Assembly (NCBI GenBank): GCA_900541795.1 | Contig: UQLC01000004.1 | Location: forward strand, 59,498-123,497 | Length of the DNA: 64,000 nt | From: an uncultured Collinsella sp. | GTDB taxonomy: Bacteria > Actinomycetota > Coriobacteriia > Coriobacteriales > Coriobacteriaceae | Direction: 5' to 3' | Position numbers and translations under genes: made by a program | Notes under the pieces: generated by a model | Told to the model about the DNA's origin: nothing | The model's database searches: none | What the model saw: only the letters and a program-made list of their open reading frames with translations | Shown: piece after piece, positions 8,034-15,400 of the stretch | Layout of the letters: every line of letters starts with the position of its first letter | How positions within the stretch are numbered: position 1 is the first letter of the stretch

Positions 8034-9306
8034 GAATGCCCACGTCGTCGACCCGTCCGTCGAGCTTGACGGTGTCGTTGACGTCCTGATTGACGGCGAC
8101 AAGATCGCCGAGGTCGGCGAGAATCTCGCCGTCGAGGGAGCCGAGGTCCGCGACCTTTCCGGCAAGTACCTCGTCCCTGGCCTGGTGGATATGCACGTTC
8201 ACCTTCGCGAGCCCGGCTATGAGGTCAAAGAGGACATCGAGAGCGGCACCCGCGCAGCTGCCAAGGGCGGCTTTACCGGTGTGTGCGCCATGCCCAACAC
8301 CGATCCCGTCACCGATAACGGTACCGTCGTGGAGTTCGTCAAGTCCCGCGCTGCCGAGGTCGGTCACTGCCGCGTCTATCCGTCGGGCGCCATGACCCGC
8401 GGTCTTAAGGGCGAGGCCATGTCCGAGATGGGCGATATGGTCGCCCACGGCGTCGTCGCCTTCACTGACGACGGTCGTGGCGTGCAGGGCGCGGGCATGC
8501 TCCGTCGCTGCATGGACTACGGCAAGATGTTCGGCAAGGTCTTTATGAGCCACTGCCAGGACGAGGATCTGGTCGGTCACGGTCAGATCAACGAGGGCAA
8601 GGTCTCGACCCGTCTGGCCCTCGAGGGCTGGCCGGCGGCAGGCGAGGAGCTGCAGATCGCTCGCGATATCGAGATCGCCAAGCTGACCGGTGCCAAGCTG
8701 CACATCCAGCACATCTCCACCGCTCATGGCCTGGAACTCGTGCGAGCCGGTAAGGCCGCCGGTGTCCAGGTGACCTGCGAGGCTACCCCGCACCACATGT
8801 TCCTGACCGAGAACGACCTGGACGAGACCTACAACACCTCGCTCAAGGTTAATCCGCCGCTTCGCACCGACGAGGACGCCGAGGCCATCCGTCAGGGTGT
8901 CATCGACGGTACCGTCGACGTTATCGTCACCGATCACGCTCCCCACACCCCGTGGGAGAAGGCCCGCGAGTTCGAGCTTGCGCCCTTTGGCATGATCGGC
9001 CTCGAGACCTCGCTGTCGCTTGTGCTTACCGAGCTGGTCAACACGGGCAAGATGAGCATGGCTCGCATGGTCGAGCTCATGGCCATCAAGCCGCGTGAGA
9101 TCCTGGGCCTCGACCAGGTTCAGGTCAAGGCGGGCTCCGTTGCCGACCTGACCGTGTTCGACCCCTCTGCCACCTGGACGGTCGGCGAGGACGGTTACGA
9201 GTCGCGCGCCGAGAACTCCGGTTTTGCCGGCCGCACGCTTACCGGTCGTGCTACCGATGTGTTTGTCGGCGGTAAGCAGACGCTCGCCGACGGCTGCATC
9301 TGCTAG
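8017..9306 (+). CDS. pyrC: Dihydroorotase
   Basis: It cyclises carbamoyl-aspartate to dihydroorotate. The 429-residue length fits type I (class I) dihydroorotases. The zinc site HVHLRE begins at residue 60; further ligands appear in HIQHIST and in the TDHAPHTPWEK catalytic Asp region near the C-terminal third. A longer frame starts upstream inside pyrB, but the ATG at 8017 has TTGGAGGTG seven bases before it and gives the conserved MALLLKNAHVVDP start. It is embedded in the pyr operon. Confidence 0.95.
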   Translation: MALLLKNAHVVDPSVELDGVVDVLIDGDKIAEVGENLAVEGAEVRDLSGKYLVPGLVDMHVHLREPGYEVKEDIESGTRAAAKGGFTGVCAMPNTDPVTDNGTVVEFVKSRAAEVGHCRVYPSGAMTRGLKGEAMSEMGDMVAHGVVAFTDDGRGVQGAGMLRRCMDYGKMFGKVFMSHCQDEDLVGHGQINEGKVSTRLALEGWPAAGEELQIARDIEIAKLTGAKLHIQHISTAHGLELVRAGKAAGVQVTCEATPHHMFLTENDLDETYNTSLKVNPPLRTDEDAEAIRQGVIDGTVDVIVTDHAPHTPWEKAREFELAPFGMIGLETSLSLVLTELVNTGKMSMARMVELMAIKPREILGLDQVQVKAGSVADLTVFDPSATWTVGEDGYESRAENSGFAGRTLTGRATDVFVGGKQTLADGCIC

Positions 9307-9398
9307 CATAGCCTTATCGCTTTTGTGCGCGGCGCCCTTGCGGTGCCGCGCTTTCTATTCGTTTGGACCATGCAACCGCATGGGGGATTGGAGCGTTT

Positions 9399-10190
9399 AT
9401 GCCCACACCTTCCACTGCACGCATGCATGACTTCGAGGTCGTCTCGAACCGGGAGATTGCCGACGGCGTCTTCTCGCTCGTCATCTCGGCCCCCAAGCTT
9501 GCAAGTGCGCTCAAGCCCGGTCAGTTTGTGAACATCGCCGTACCCGGTGATGCGTCCTCGCTGCTTCGCGTGCCCCTGAGCTACTACCGCGCCGACGCCG
9601 AGGCCGGCACCGTCGAGCTGTGGTACGCCGTCGTGGGCGACGATACCCGTCGTTTGTCCCAGATGGGCCCTGGCTCCTCCTCTAACCTGCTGGGCCCCGG
9701 TGGCCGTGGCTGGATGGTACCCGAGGGCACCAGGAAGGCCCTGCTCGTCGCCGGTGGCATCGGCGTTCCGCCTGTGCTGTGTCTTGCCGGTATGCTTGCC
9801 GAGCAGAGTGTTGATGTGGACGTGTGCCTGGGCTTTGGCACCGCTTCCAAGGCCGTGGGCATCGACGAGTTCCGCGCGCTGGGCGCCACGGTTAACGTGT
9901 GCACCGACGATGGCACGCTGGGCACGCACGGTTTTTGCACCGACCCGGCAGCCGAGCTGCTCGGCGAGGGCGGCTACGACTACGTCGCCAGCTGCGGTCC
10001 CGCCGTCATGATGAAGAAAGTCGCCGCCGCTGCCGCCGAGGCCGGTGCGTACTGCGAGGTGTCGCTCGAGCGCATGATGAGCTGTGGCTTTGGCGCCTGC
10101 AACACCTGCAATGTCGAGACGGTCGACGGTATGAAGGGTGCTTGCATGTGCGGCCCCGTGTTCGATGCTTCCAAGGTGGTGGTCTTCTAG
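9399..10190 (+). CDS. pyrK: Dihydroorotate dehydrogenase electron-transfer subunit
   Basis: PyrK carries FAD and a [2Fe-2S] cluster and passes electrons from PyrD type 1B to NAD+. The ferredoxin-reductase-like N-terminal half contains LRVPLSYYRAD (flavin-binding region), followed by VAGGIGVPPVL (nucleotide-binding). The cluster ligands are Cys229, Cys234, Cys237 and Cys249. The chosen start (ATG 9399) follows GGATTGGAG and gives 263 residues; an upstream in-frame ATG at 9372 has no better site. The stop codon overlaps the pyrD start (TAGTG), so the two subunits are probably made in equal amounts. Confidence 0.94.
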   Translation: MPTPSTARMHDFEVVSNREIADGVFSLVISAPKLASALKPGQFVNIAVPGDASSLLRVPLSYYRADAEAGTVELWYAVVGDDTRRLSQMGPGSSSNLLGPGGRGWMVPEGTRKALLVAGGIGVPPVLCLAGMLAEQSVDVDVCLGFGTASKAVGIDEFRALGATVNVCTDDGTLGTHGFCTDPAAELLGEGGYDYVASCGPAVMMKKVAAAAAEAGAYCEVSLERMMSCGFGACNTCNVETVDGMKGACMCGPVFDASKVVVF

Positions 10191-11113
10191 TGGGTACCGT
10201 GAACATGGCCGTCGATTTCGGCGGCGTCAAGATGCAGAACCCCATCAACACCGCAGCCGGTACCTTTGGCTACGGTTGGCAGTTCCAGAACTTCTTTGAT
10301 GTTTCCCAGCTGGGCGCCATCACCACCAAGGGTTGCGCTGCCGAGCCCTGGCCCGGCAACCCCGCGCCCCGCATGGCCGAGATCCCCGGCGGTATGATCA
10401 ACTCCGTGGGCCTTCAGAACCCCGGCGTGGCCGCCTTTGCTCGCGAGTCCGGTCCGTGGCTCGAACAGCTGTCCAAGGACGGCTGCCAGGTCATCTGTCA
10501 GGTTGCCGGCCACTCCGTTGACGAGTTTGTCCGCGCACTCGAGATGTATGTCGAGCTGTGCCCCTGGGCTGCAGGCTACGAGATCAACGTGAGCTGCCCC
10601 AATATCGCCGCCGGTGGTGCCGCCATGGGCTCCACGCCCGAGGGCGCCTCTTCCGTTATGGCTGCCTGCCGCAAGGTGACCGATAAGCCGCTGTTCGTGA
10701 AGATGGCGCCGGTCAACGTCGCCGAGATCGCCAAGGCCCTCGAGGCTGCCGGCGCCGACGGCCTTTCGGTCATCAACTCCATTCAGGGCATGGCTATCGA
10801 CGTCCATACCCGCAAGTCCCGCGTGGCCAAGCCCAAGGGCGGCCTTTCGGGCCCGCTGTGCCACCACATCGCCGTGCGCATGGTCTGGGAGGTTGCCCAG
10901 GCCGTCGATATCCCCATCAACGGTGTCGGCGGTGTCATGACCGGCGAGGATGCGGCTGAGTTTATCCTGGCCGGTGCCACCTGCGTGTCGGTCGGCATGG
11001 CCAACTTCGTCGATCCGTGCGCTTCGCTCAAGATCGCGCATGAGCTCGAGGCCTGGGCCGAGTCCCAGGGCGTAAAGGACATCAACGAGCTGGTAGGTGC
11101 TTTTGAATGCTAG
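10190..11113 (+). CDS. pyrD: Dihydroorotate dehydrogenase B (NAD+), catalytic subunit
   Basis: It oxidises dihydroorotate to orotate with FMN. The segment EINVSCPN includes the candidate active-site Cys136, and VGGVMTGEDAAEFILAGAT is the phosphate-binding end of the TIM barrel. At 307 residues it matches type 1B enzymes, consistent with pyrK directly upstream. Possible starts are GTG 10190 (overlapping the pyrK stop), GTG 10199 and ATG 10205; the first is chosen because of AAGGTGG upstream and coupling. The 3' end overlaps pyrF by seven bases. Confidence 0.94.
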   Translation: MGTVNMAVDFGGVKMQNPINTAAGTFGYGWQFQNFFDVSQLGAITTKGCAAEPWPGNPAPRMAEIPGGMINSVGLQNPGVAAFARESGPWLEQLSKDGCQVICQVAGHSVDEFVRALEMYVELCPWAAGYEINVSCPNIAAGGAAMGSTPEGASSVMAACRKVTDKPLFVKMAPVNVAEIAKALEAAGADGLSVINSIQGMAIDVHTRKSRVAKPKGGLSGPLCHHIAVRMVWEVAQAVDIPINGVGGVMTGEDAAEFILAGATCVSVGMANFVDPCASLKIAHELEAWAESQGVKDINELVGAFEC

Positions 11114-11823
11114 AGACCGATGCCCGCGACCGCGTAATCGTCGCCCTCGACTGCGATCGTGAGCGTGCGCTCGAGCTCGCCCACGAGCTTTCGGGCCATG
11201 CCGCCTGGCTCAAGGTTGGCATGACGCTCTATTACGCTGAGGGCCCCGAGATCGTCAAGACCTTTAAGGACCTGGGCTTTAAGGTCTTCCTTGACCTTAA
11301 GTTCCATGACATTCCGCATCAGGTTCGCGGTGCCGCCCGCTCGGCCTCGCTTGCCGGTGCCGACTTGCTTTCGGTTCACGGCTTGGGTTCGGGTGCTATG
11401 CTCGCCGCCTGCCGTGAGGGTGCCGAGGAGGCACGCGAGGATCGAGCCAAGCTCGTCGCCATCACCGTGCTTACGAGCATGAATCAGGATGCGCTGAGCG
11501 AGATCGGCGTCGAGTCGCCCGTTGCCGAGGAGGCCGCCCGTCTGGCAAAGCTCGCCCAGGCCAACGGTATCGACGGTATCGTGTGCTCGCCGATGGAGGC
11601 TCATGACATGCGTGAGCTGCTGGGTCCCGATGCGCTGATTGTGACCCCGGGCGTGCGTCCGGTTGGTGCTGCGCTGGGCGATCAGTCCCGCGTGGCCACG
11701 CCTTCCCAGGCTATCGAGCGCGGCGCGAGCCATATCGTGGTGGGCCGCCCCATTACCGGCGCCGACGATCCGGTTGCCGCGTTTGACGCCATCGTTGCCG
11801 AGCTGGTCGAAAACGTCGCGTAA
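11107..11823 (+). CDS. pyrF: Orotidine-5'-phosphate decarboxylase
   Basis: It decarboxylates OMP to UMP. The catalytic tetrad segment DLKFHDIP (Asp63, Lys65, Asp68) is intact, and the phosphate-binding loop VTPGVRPVG lies near the C-terminus. At 238 residues it fits the bacterial ~230-240 class. It is the last gene of the operon. No pyrE (orotate phosphoribosyltransferase) and no carAB follow, so UMP synthesis depends on genes elsewhere. A terminator-like hairpin begins 45 bases after the stop. Confidence 0.95.
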   Translation: MLETDARDRVIVALDCDRERALELAHELSGHAAWLKVGMTLYYAEGPEIVKTFKDLGFKVFLDLKFHDIPHQVRGAARSASLAGADLLSVHGLGSGAMLAACREGAEEAREDRAKLVAITVLTSMNQDALSEIGVESPVAEEAARLAKLAQANGIDGIVCSPMEAHDMRELLGPDALIVTPGVRPVGAALGDQSRVATPSQAIERGASHIVVGRPITGADDPVAAFDAIVAELVENVA

Positions 11824-11868
11824 AAGATTCCCTTAAGTCACCACTTTTTGGGTTCAATAGCACAAATT

Positions 11869-11935
11869 AGCCCCTGTGCCTGCGTAAACTTTCCCATCCT
11901 TTGTGTGGAATCGCAGGTCGGGGGCTCATCTTTTA
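11869..11935 (+). terminator. Terminator-like hairpin after the pyr operon
   Basis: AGCCCCTGTGCCTGCG (11869-11884) pairs imperfectly with CGCAGGTCGGGGGCT (11912-11926) around a 27-nt loop and is followed by TCATCTTTTAG. The long loop makes it a weaker call. Confidence 0.55.
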
Positions 11936-11989
11936 GCACGATATATTGCACTTTTTGCGGGTATCGTCTAACCTATGGAGCCGCGATTG

Positions 11990-12021
11990 GGCATTTTGTA
12001 CGTTTTACGTGCTAAAATGCC
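11990..12021 (+). promoter_or_regulatory. Inverted repeat in the mihF upstream region
   Basis: GGCATTTT (11990-11997) and AAAATGCC (12014-12021) are perfect inverted copies, and the pairing continues inward with ACG/CGT. TAAAAT inside the right arm is a possible -10. It may be an operator or a 5' leader hairpin for the mihF-gmk-rpoZ-thiI unit. Confidence 0.4.
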
Positions 12022-12062
12022 AAATATTGAATCAGATATAACCCAACTATTTGGAGGTACGA

Positions 12063-12371
12063 ATGGCACTCCCTCAGCTTACCGATGAGCAGCGTAAGCA
12101 GGCTCTTGAGAAGGCTGCCGCCGCACGTCACGCTCGCGCAGAGCTCCGTGAGCAGATCAAGAAGGGCGAGAAGTCCCTCGAGTCCGTGCTCAACTCCGAT
12201 GACCCCATTGCTTCCCGCATGAAGGTTTCCACCCTCATCGAGTCTCTCCCCGGTTACGGCAAGGCCAAGGCCGCCAAGATCATGGAGGAGCTCGGTATCT
12301 CCGCTACCCGTCGCGTCCAGGGCCTCGGCGTCCGTCAGCGCGAGCAGCTCCTCGAGCAGCTGACCAAATAA
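12063..12371 (+). CDS. mihF: Actinobacterial integration host factor (mIHF)
   Basis: A 102-residue nucleoid-associated DNA-binding protein of the actinobacterial mIHF type, unrelated in sequence to HU/IHF. The C-terminal helix-two-turn-helix region LIESLPGYGKAKAAKIMEELGI is the family signature, preceded by a long charged helix. The ATG at 12063 follows GGAGGT; a TTG twelve bases upstream lies inside the ribosome site and is rejected. The neighbouring gmk-rpoZ order is the classic actinobacterial arrangement and supports the name. Confidence 0.92.
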   Translation: MALPQLTDEQRKQALEKAAAARHARAELREQIKKGEKSLESVLNSDDPIASRMKVSTLIESLPGYGKAKAAKIMEELGISATRRVQGLGVRQREQLLEQLTK

Positions 12372-12941
12372 GTGAGCGCTCAGGATTCCAAGCTCTTTGT
12401 GATTTCTGGACCGTCAGGCGCAGGCAAGGGTACGCTCGTCACTCGTGTGCGCGAGCGCCGCTCGAACCTGGGCCTGACGGTTTCGGCTACCACGCGAGCA
12501 CCACGCAAAGGTGAGGTCGACGGCGTCAACTACTTTTTTCTGACGCGCGAGGAGTTCGACCGCCGCGTGGCAAACGGTGAGTTTGTTGAGTGGGCCGAGG
12601 TCCACGGTAACTGCTACGGCACGTTGGTGAGCGAGGTCCAGTCCAAGCTCGCCTCTGGTTCGTCTCTCATCTTGGAGATCGATGTCCAGGGTGCCCTGCA
12701 GGTGAAGGAGCGTTTCCCCGAGGCCGTGCTGATCTTTATCAAGCCGCCTTCGCTTGAGGTGCTCCGCGAGCGTCTAGTCGGTCGCGGTACCGAGACGCCC
12801 GAGACGATTGAGCTGCGTATGGCAAACGCCGCCGATGAGCTTGCCCTTGCCGACCGCTACGACGACGTCGTGGTTAATGACGATCTCGACCGCGCGACCG
12901 ATGAACTCGTTCGCGTTCTCGATATGCATGAAAGGATCTGA
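12372..12941 (+). CDS. gmk: Guanylate kinase
   Basis: It phosphorylates GMP to GDP with ATP. The P-loop GPSGAGKGT is near the N-terminus, followed by the GMP-binding region (SATTRAPRKGEVDGVNYFF) and EIDVQGALQVK. At 189 residues it is of standard size. The GTG start at 12372 directly abuts the mihF stop, so translation is probably coupled. Confidence 0.96.
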   Translation: MSAQDSKLFVISGPSGAGKGTLVTRVRERRSNLGLTVSATTRAPRKGEVDGVNYFFLTREEFDRRVANGEFVEWAEVHGNCYGTLVSEVQSKLASGSSLILEIDVQGALQVKERFPEAVLIFIKPPSLEVLRERLVGRGTETPETIELRMANAADELALADRYDDVVVNDDLDRATDELVRVLDMHERI

Positions 12942-12946
12942 GGTCC

Positions 12947-13228
12947 GTGTCCGTTGTAAAGCCTTGCATTGACGATCTTCTGGAGAAGACCGATCACAAC
13001 CGCTTCCTGCTCGCTTCGCTTGCCTCCAAGCGCGCCTGCGACATCAATAGCATGCTGCGTGGCCAGCACAACCGCGTGCTTGCCGTCCAGGATGTCGATG
13101 ACATCACCATCGGGCTTTCCGGTGCCGATACCATTTCGATGGCTATGGATGAGATTATCGACGGCGACATCTCTTACGACGAGGCCCGTTATGAGAAGGC
13201 GCTCGGCCACAAGGTTGCTGAAGCCTAA
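12947..13228 (+). CDS. rpoZ: RNA polymerase omega subunit
   Basis: A 93-residue protein that helps fold and assemble the beta' subunit. The segment IDDLLEKTDHNRFLLASLASKRACDIN matches the omega signature (Lys/Arg-Ala-rich helix). The GTG at 12947 comes five bases after the gmk stop, with AAAGGATCTGAGG upstream. The gmk-rpoZ pair is conserved widely in bacteria. Confidence 0.94.
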   Translation: MSVVKPCIDDLLEKTDHNRFLLASLASKRACDINSMLRGQHNRVLAVQDVDDITIGLSGADTISMAMDEIIDGDISYDEARYEKALGHKVAEA

Positions 13229-14473
13229 ATGGCGGCTCGCGTCTGCCTGGTCCACTATCACGAGGTTGGACTTAAGGGTAAGAACCGCGCACATTTTGAG
13301 CATATCCTCATGGATAACATCAAGGCGGCCTTGGCCGCCTTTTCCGTGAATGCCGTGTCTCGAATTTCCGGTTATATCCTCGTGACCTTTAACGAGCATC
13401 AGGCCGACGAGGCGGCTCGTGTCATTCGCACCGTTCCCGGCGTTGCTCGCGTGTCTTTGGCGTATCACACCAATCGCGACCCTCAGGAGTACTGTGCCGC
13501 CGCCGTGAAGGCGCTGCGTGAGTTTGGCCCCTTCGATTCGTTTAAGGTGCACGCCAAGCGCTCCAATACCGACTATGAGCTCACCTCGATTGATATCAAT
13601 CGACAGGTTGGCGAGGTGCTGTGCGAGGCGTTCCCCGATAAAAAGGTTCAAATGCACGATCCCGACGCGATGGTTCACGTGCTGGTTGTTCAGGGTAGCG
13701 TTTATGTGTACGCGCGCTCCGAGCGCGGTGTGGGCGGTCTGCCGGTGGGCTCTGCCGGTAAGGTCGTGACCCTGCTGTCATCGGGTATCGACTCGCCGGT
13801 GGCGACCTGGATGCTCGCGCGACGCGGAGCCGTGTGCGTGCCGGTGCATTTTTCCGGTCGTCCGCAGACGCCAGATACCAGCGAGTATCTAGTGCAGGAC
13901 ATCATTCGCGCCCTTGAGCCGGGTGTCCAGATCGGCCGTCTGTATGTTGTGCCGTTCGGCGACTGCCAGCGCGAGATTTCGGTGACCTGTCCCAGCAACC
14001 TGCGCGTGATCATGTATCGCCGCATTATGTATTCGGTTGCCGAGCGCATTGCACACATCGAGGGCGCCAAGGCTATCGTGACGGGCGAATCGCTTGGGCA
14101 GGTTGCCTCCCAAACGCTTGAGAACATCATGGCCGTCAACGAGGCCGTGAAGATCCCCGTGTTCCGCCCTCTCATCGGTTCGGACAAGCAGGAGATCATC
14201 GCGCGCGCCGAGGAGATTGGTACGTTCGATATCTCGACTGAGGCCGCTCCCGACTGCTGCACGCTGTTTATGCCGCGCCGTCCCGAGACGCACGCTAAAC
14301 TCGATGCCGTGCATGAGGCCTGGGAGTTGTTCGATCACGAGGAGATGATCGAGCGCCTGCTCAAGCAGACCGAGTATATCGACTTCTCCAGCAACACGTA
14401 TAAGGCCCCTAAGACCTTAAAACGCAAACATTCGGAGCTTGCTCCGCGTGAGATTTACCAAGATCACGAGTAA
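13229..14473 (+). CDS. thiI: tRNA 4-thiouridine synthetase ThiI
   Basis: ThiI adenylates and thiolates U8 of tRNA, and in many bacteria feeds sulfur to thiamine thiazole synthesis. A THUMP domain occupies roughly residues 55-165, and the PP-loop LLSSGIDSPVA begins at about residue 181. At 414 residues it lacks the C-terminal rhodanese domain of the E. coli enzyme, as in Bacillus, so a partner cysteine desulfurase must deliver sulfur. It starts immediately after the rpoZ stop. An rpoZ-thiI pairing is less usual than the gmk-rpoZ pairing. Confidence 0.94.
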   Translation: MAARVCLVHYHEVGLKGKNRAHFEHILMDNIKAALAAFSVNAVSRISGYILVTFNEHQADEAARVIRTVPGVARVSLAYHTNRDPQEYCAAAVKALREFGPFDSFKVHAKRSNTDYELTSIDINRQVGEVLCEAFPDKKVQMHDPDAMVHVLVVQGSVYVYARSERGVGGLPVGSAGKVVTLLSSGIDSPVATWMLARRGAVCVPVHFSGRPQTPDTSEYLVQDIIRALEPGVQIGRLYVVPFGDCQREISVTCPSNLRVIMYRRIMYSVAERIAHIEGAKAIVTGESLGQVASQTLENIMAVNEAVKIPVFRPLIGSDKQEIIARAEEIGTFDISTEAAPDCCTLFMPRRPETHAKLDAVHEAWELFDHEEMIERLLKQTEYIDFSSNTYKAPKTLKRKHSELAPREIYQDHE

Positions 14474-14483
14474 TGTTGTGCAT

Positions 14484-14516
14484 AGACCGACGATGCGCCT
14501 GCATCGTCGGTCTTTT
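14484..14516 (+). terminator. Intrinsic terminator after thiI
   Basis: A perfect 13-bp stem (14484-14496 with 14501-14513), GCCT loop and TTTT tail. It ends the mihF-gmk-rpoZ-thiI unit. Confidence 0.9.
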
Positions 14517-14617
14517 GCTATCTGGGCATTTTGCGGCTAAGTGTTCATTTGCTGACGTGTGCCTGAATAAATGGACAGATTTGTGCAAGGTTTTGGTCGG
14601 TTTTTGGTTTGACCGCT

Positions 14618-14629
14618 AAAACCGGTTTT
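14618..14629. promoter_or_regulatory. 12-bp palindrome upstream of comEA
   Basis: AAAACCGGTTTT is a perfect palindrome 58 bp before the comEA start, within a run of GGTTTTGG-like direct repeats (about 14589-14631). It may be an operator of the competence genes; no regulator is assigned. Confidence 0.35.
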
Positions 14630-14686
14630 GGAGCGTGGCTGTTGCAGGGCTCCTTTCCTGACACGATGGTGTTGGGAGGTTTTGCT

Positions 14687-15400
14687 ATGGCGCAGCGCGA
14701 ACAACACGAACGGGTCAAACGGATGGACCGCTTGGCGGACAAGCTGCTCGGTCATAAGGCAGTGGTGATGGCGATACTGGTCGTCATTGCGATGGCGAGC
14801 GGCTTGGCGATGGCGAACCTTGGCGGCGGTGCCGGCGGTGTGTCGTTTGAGCGCACTGACGGTACGGGCTCGTTGATGGAGCCGGGATCCGGTGATGCCT
14901 CGAGCGGAAAGACATCCGAAGGTTCTTCGACTAAGGCTTCTGCCGCGGCAGAGGTCTATGTCGATGTCGATGGCGCCGTTGTGTCGCCCGGTGTATATCG
15001 CCTCAAGGACGGCGCGCGGGTGGCTCAGGCGATTGATGCCGCCGGCGGGCTGGCGCCCGAGGCAGACGTTACGGGGCTCAATCGGGCATCTAAGGTCACT
15101 GATGGACAAAAAATCCACGTTCCAACGGTAGGGGAGCAGCAGGCGTCCATTGCGGAAGCCGGTGTTGATGGTGGGGCTTCCGCATCATTGGGCGTGAGTG
15201 GCGCAACGGGCCTAGTCAACATCAATACGGCAAGCACGGCAGAGCTGCAGACGCTCTCGGGCATCGGTCCCTCCATGGCACAGTCGATTATCGATGAGCG
15301 TACAAAGAACGGTGCTTTTGCCTCGGTTGACGATCTGATGCGTGTGTCGGGAATCGGCGAGAAGAAGCTTGCCAAAATCAAAGATTGCATCTGCGTATGA
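14687..15400 (+). CDS. comEA: Competence protein ComEA (DNA receptor)
   Basis: ComEA binds incoming double-stranded DNA at the outer face of the membrane. Residues 25-44 form one transmembrane segment, followed by a Ser/Gly-rich linker, an SLBB-type domain (VYVDVDGAVVSPGVYRLKDG) and two helix-hairpin-helix motifs (LVNINTASTAELQTLSGIGP and VSGIGEKKLAKI). The ATG at 14687 is preceded by GGGAGGT; a longer upstream frame has no site. The stop overlaps the comEC start (ATGA). With comEC and holA the order matches the competence locus of many Gram-positives. Confidence 0.93.
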   Translation: MAQREQHERVKRMDRLADKLLGHKAVVMAILVVIAMASGLAMANLGGGAGGVSFERTDGTGSLMEPGSGDASSGKTSEGSSTKASAAAEVYVDVDGAVVSPGVYRLKDGARVAQAIDAAGGLAPEADVTGLNRASKVTDGQKIHVPTVGEQQASIAEAGVDGGASASLGVSGATGLVNINTASTAELQTLSGIGPSMAQSIIDERTKNGAFASVDDLMRVSGIGEKKLAKIKDCICV

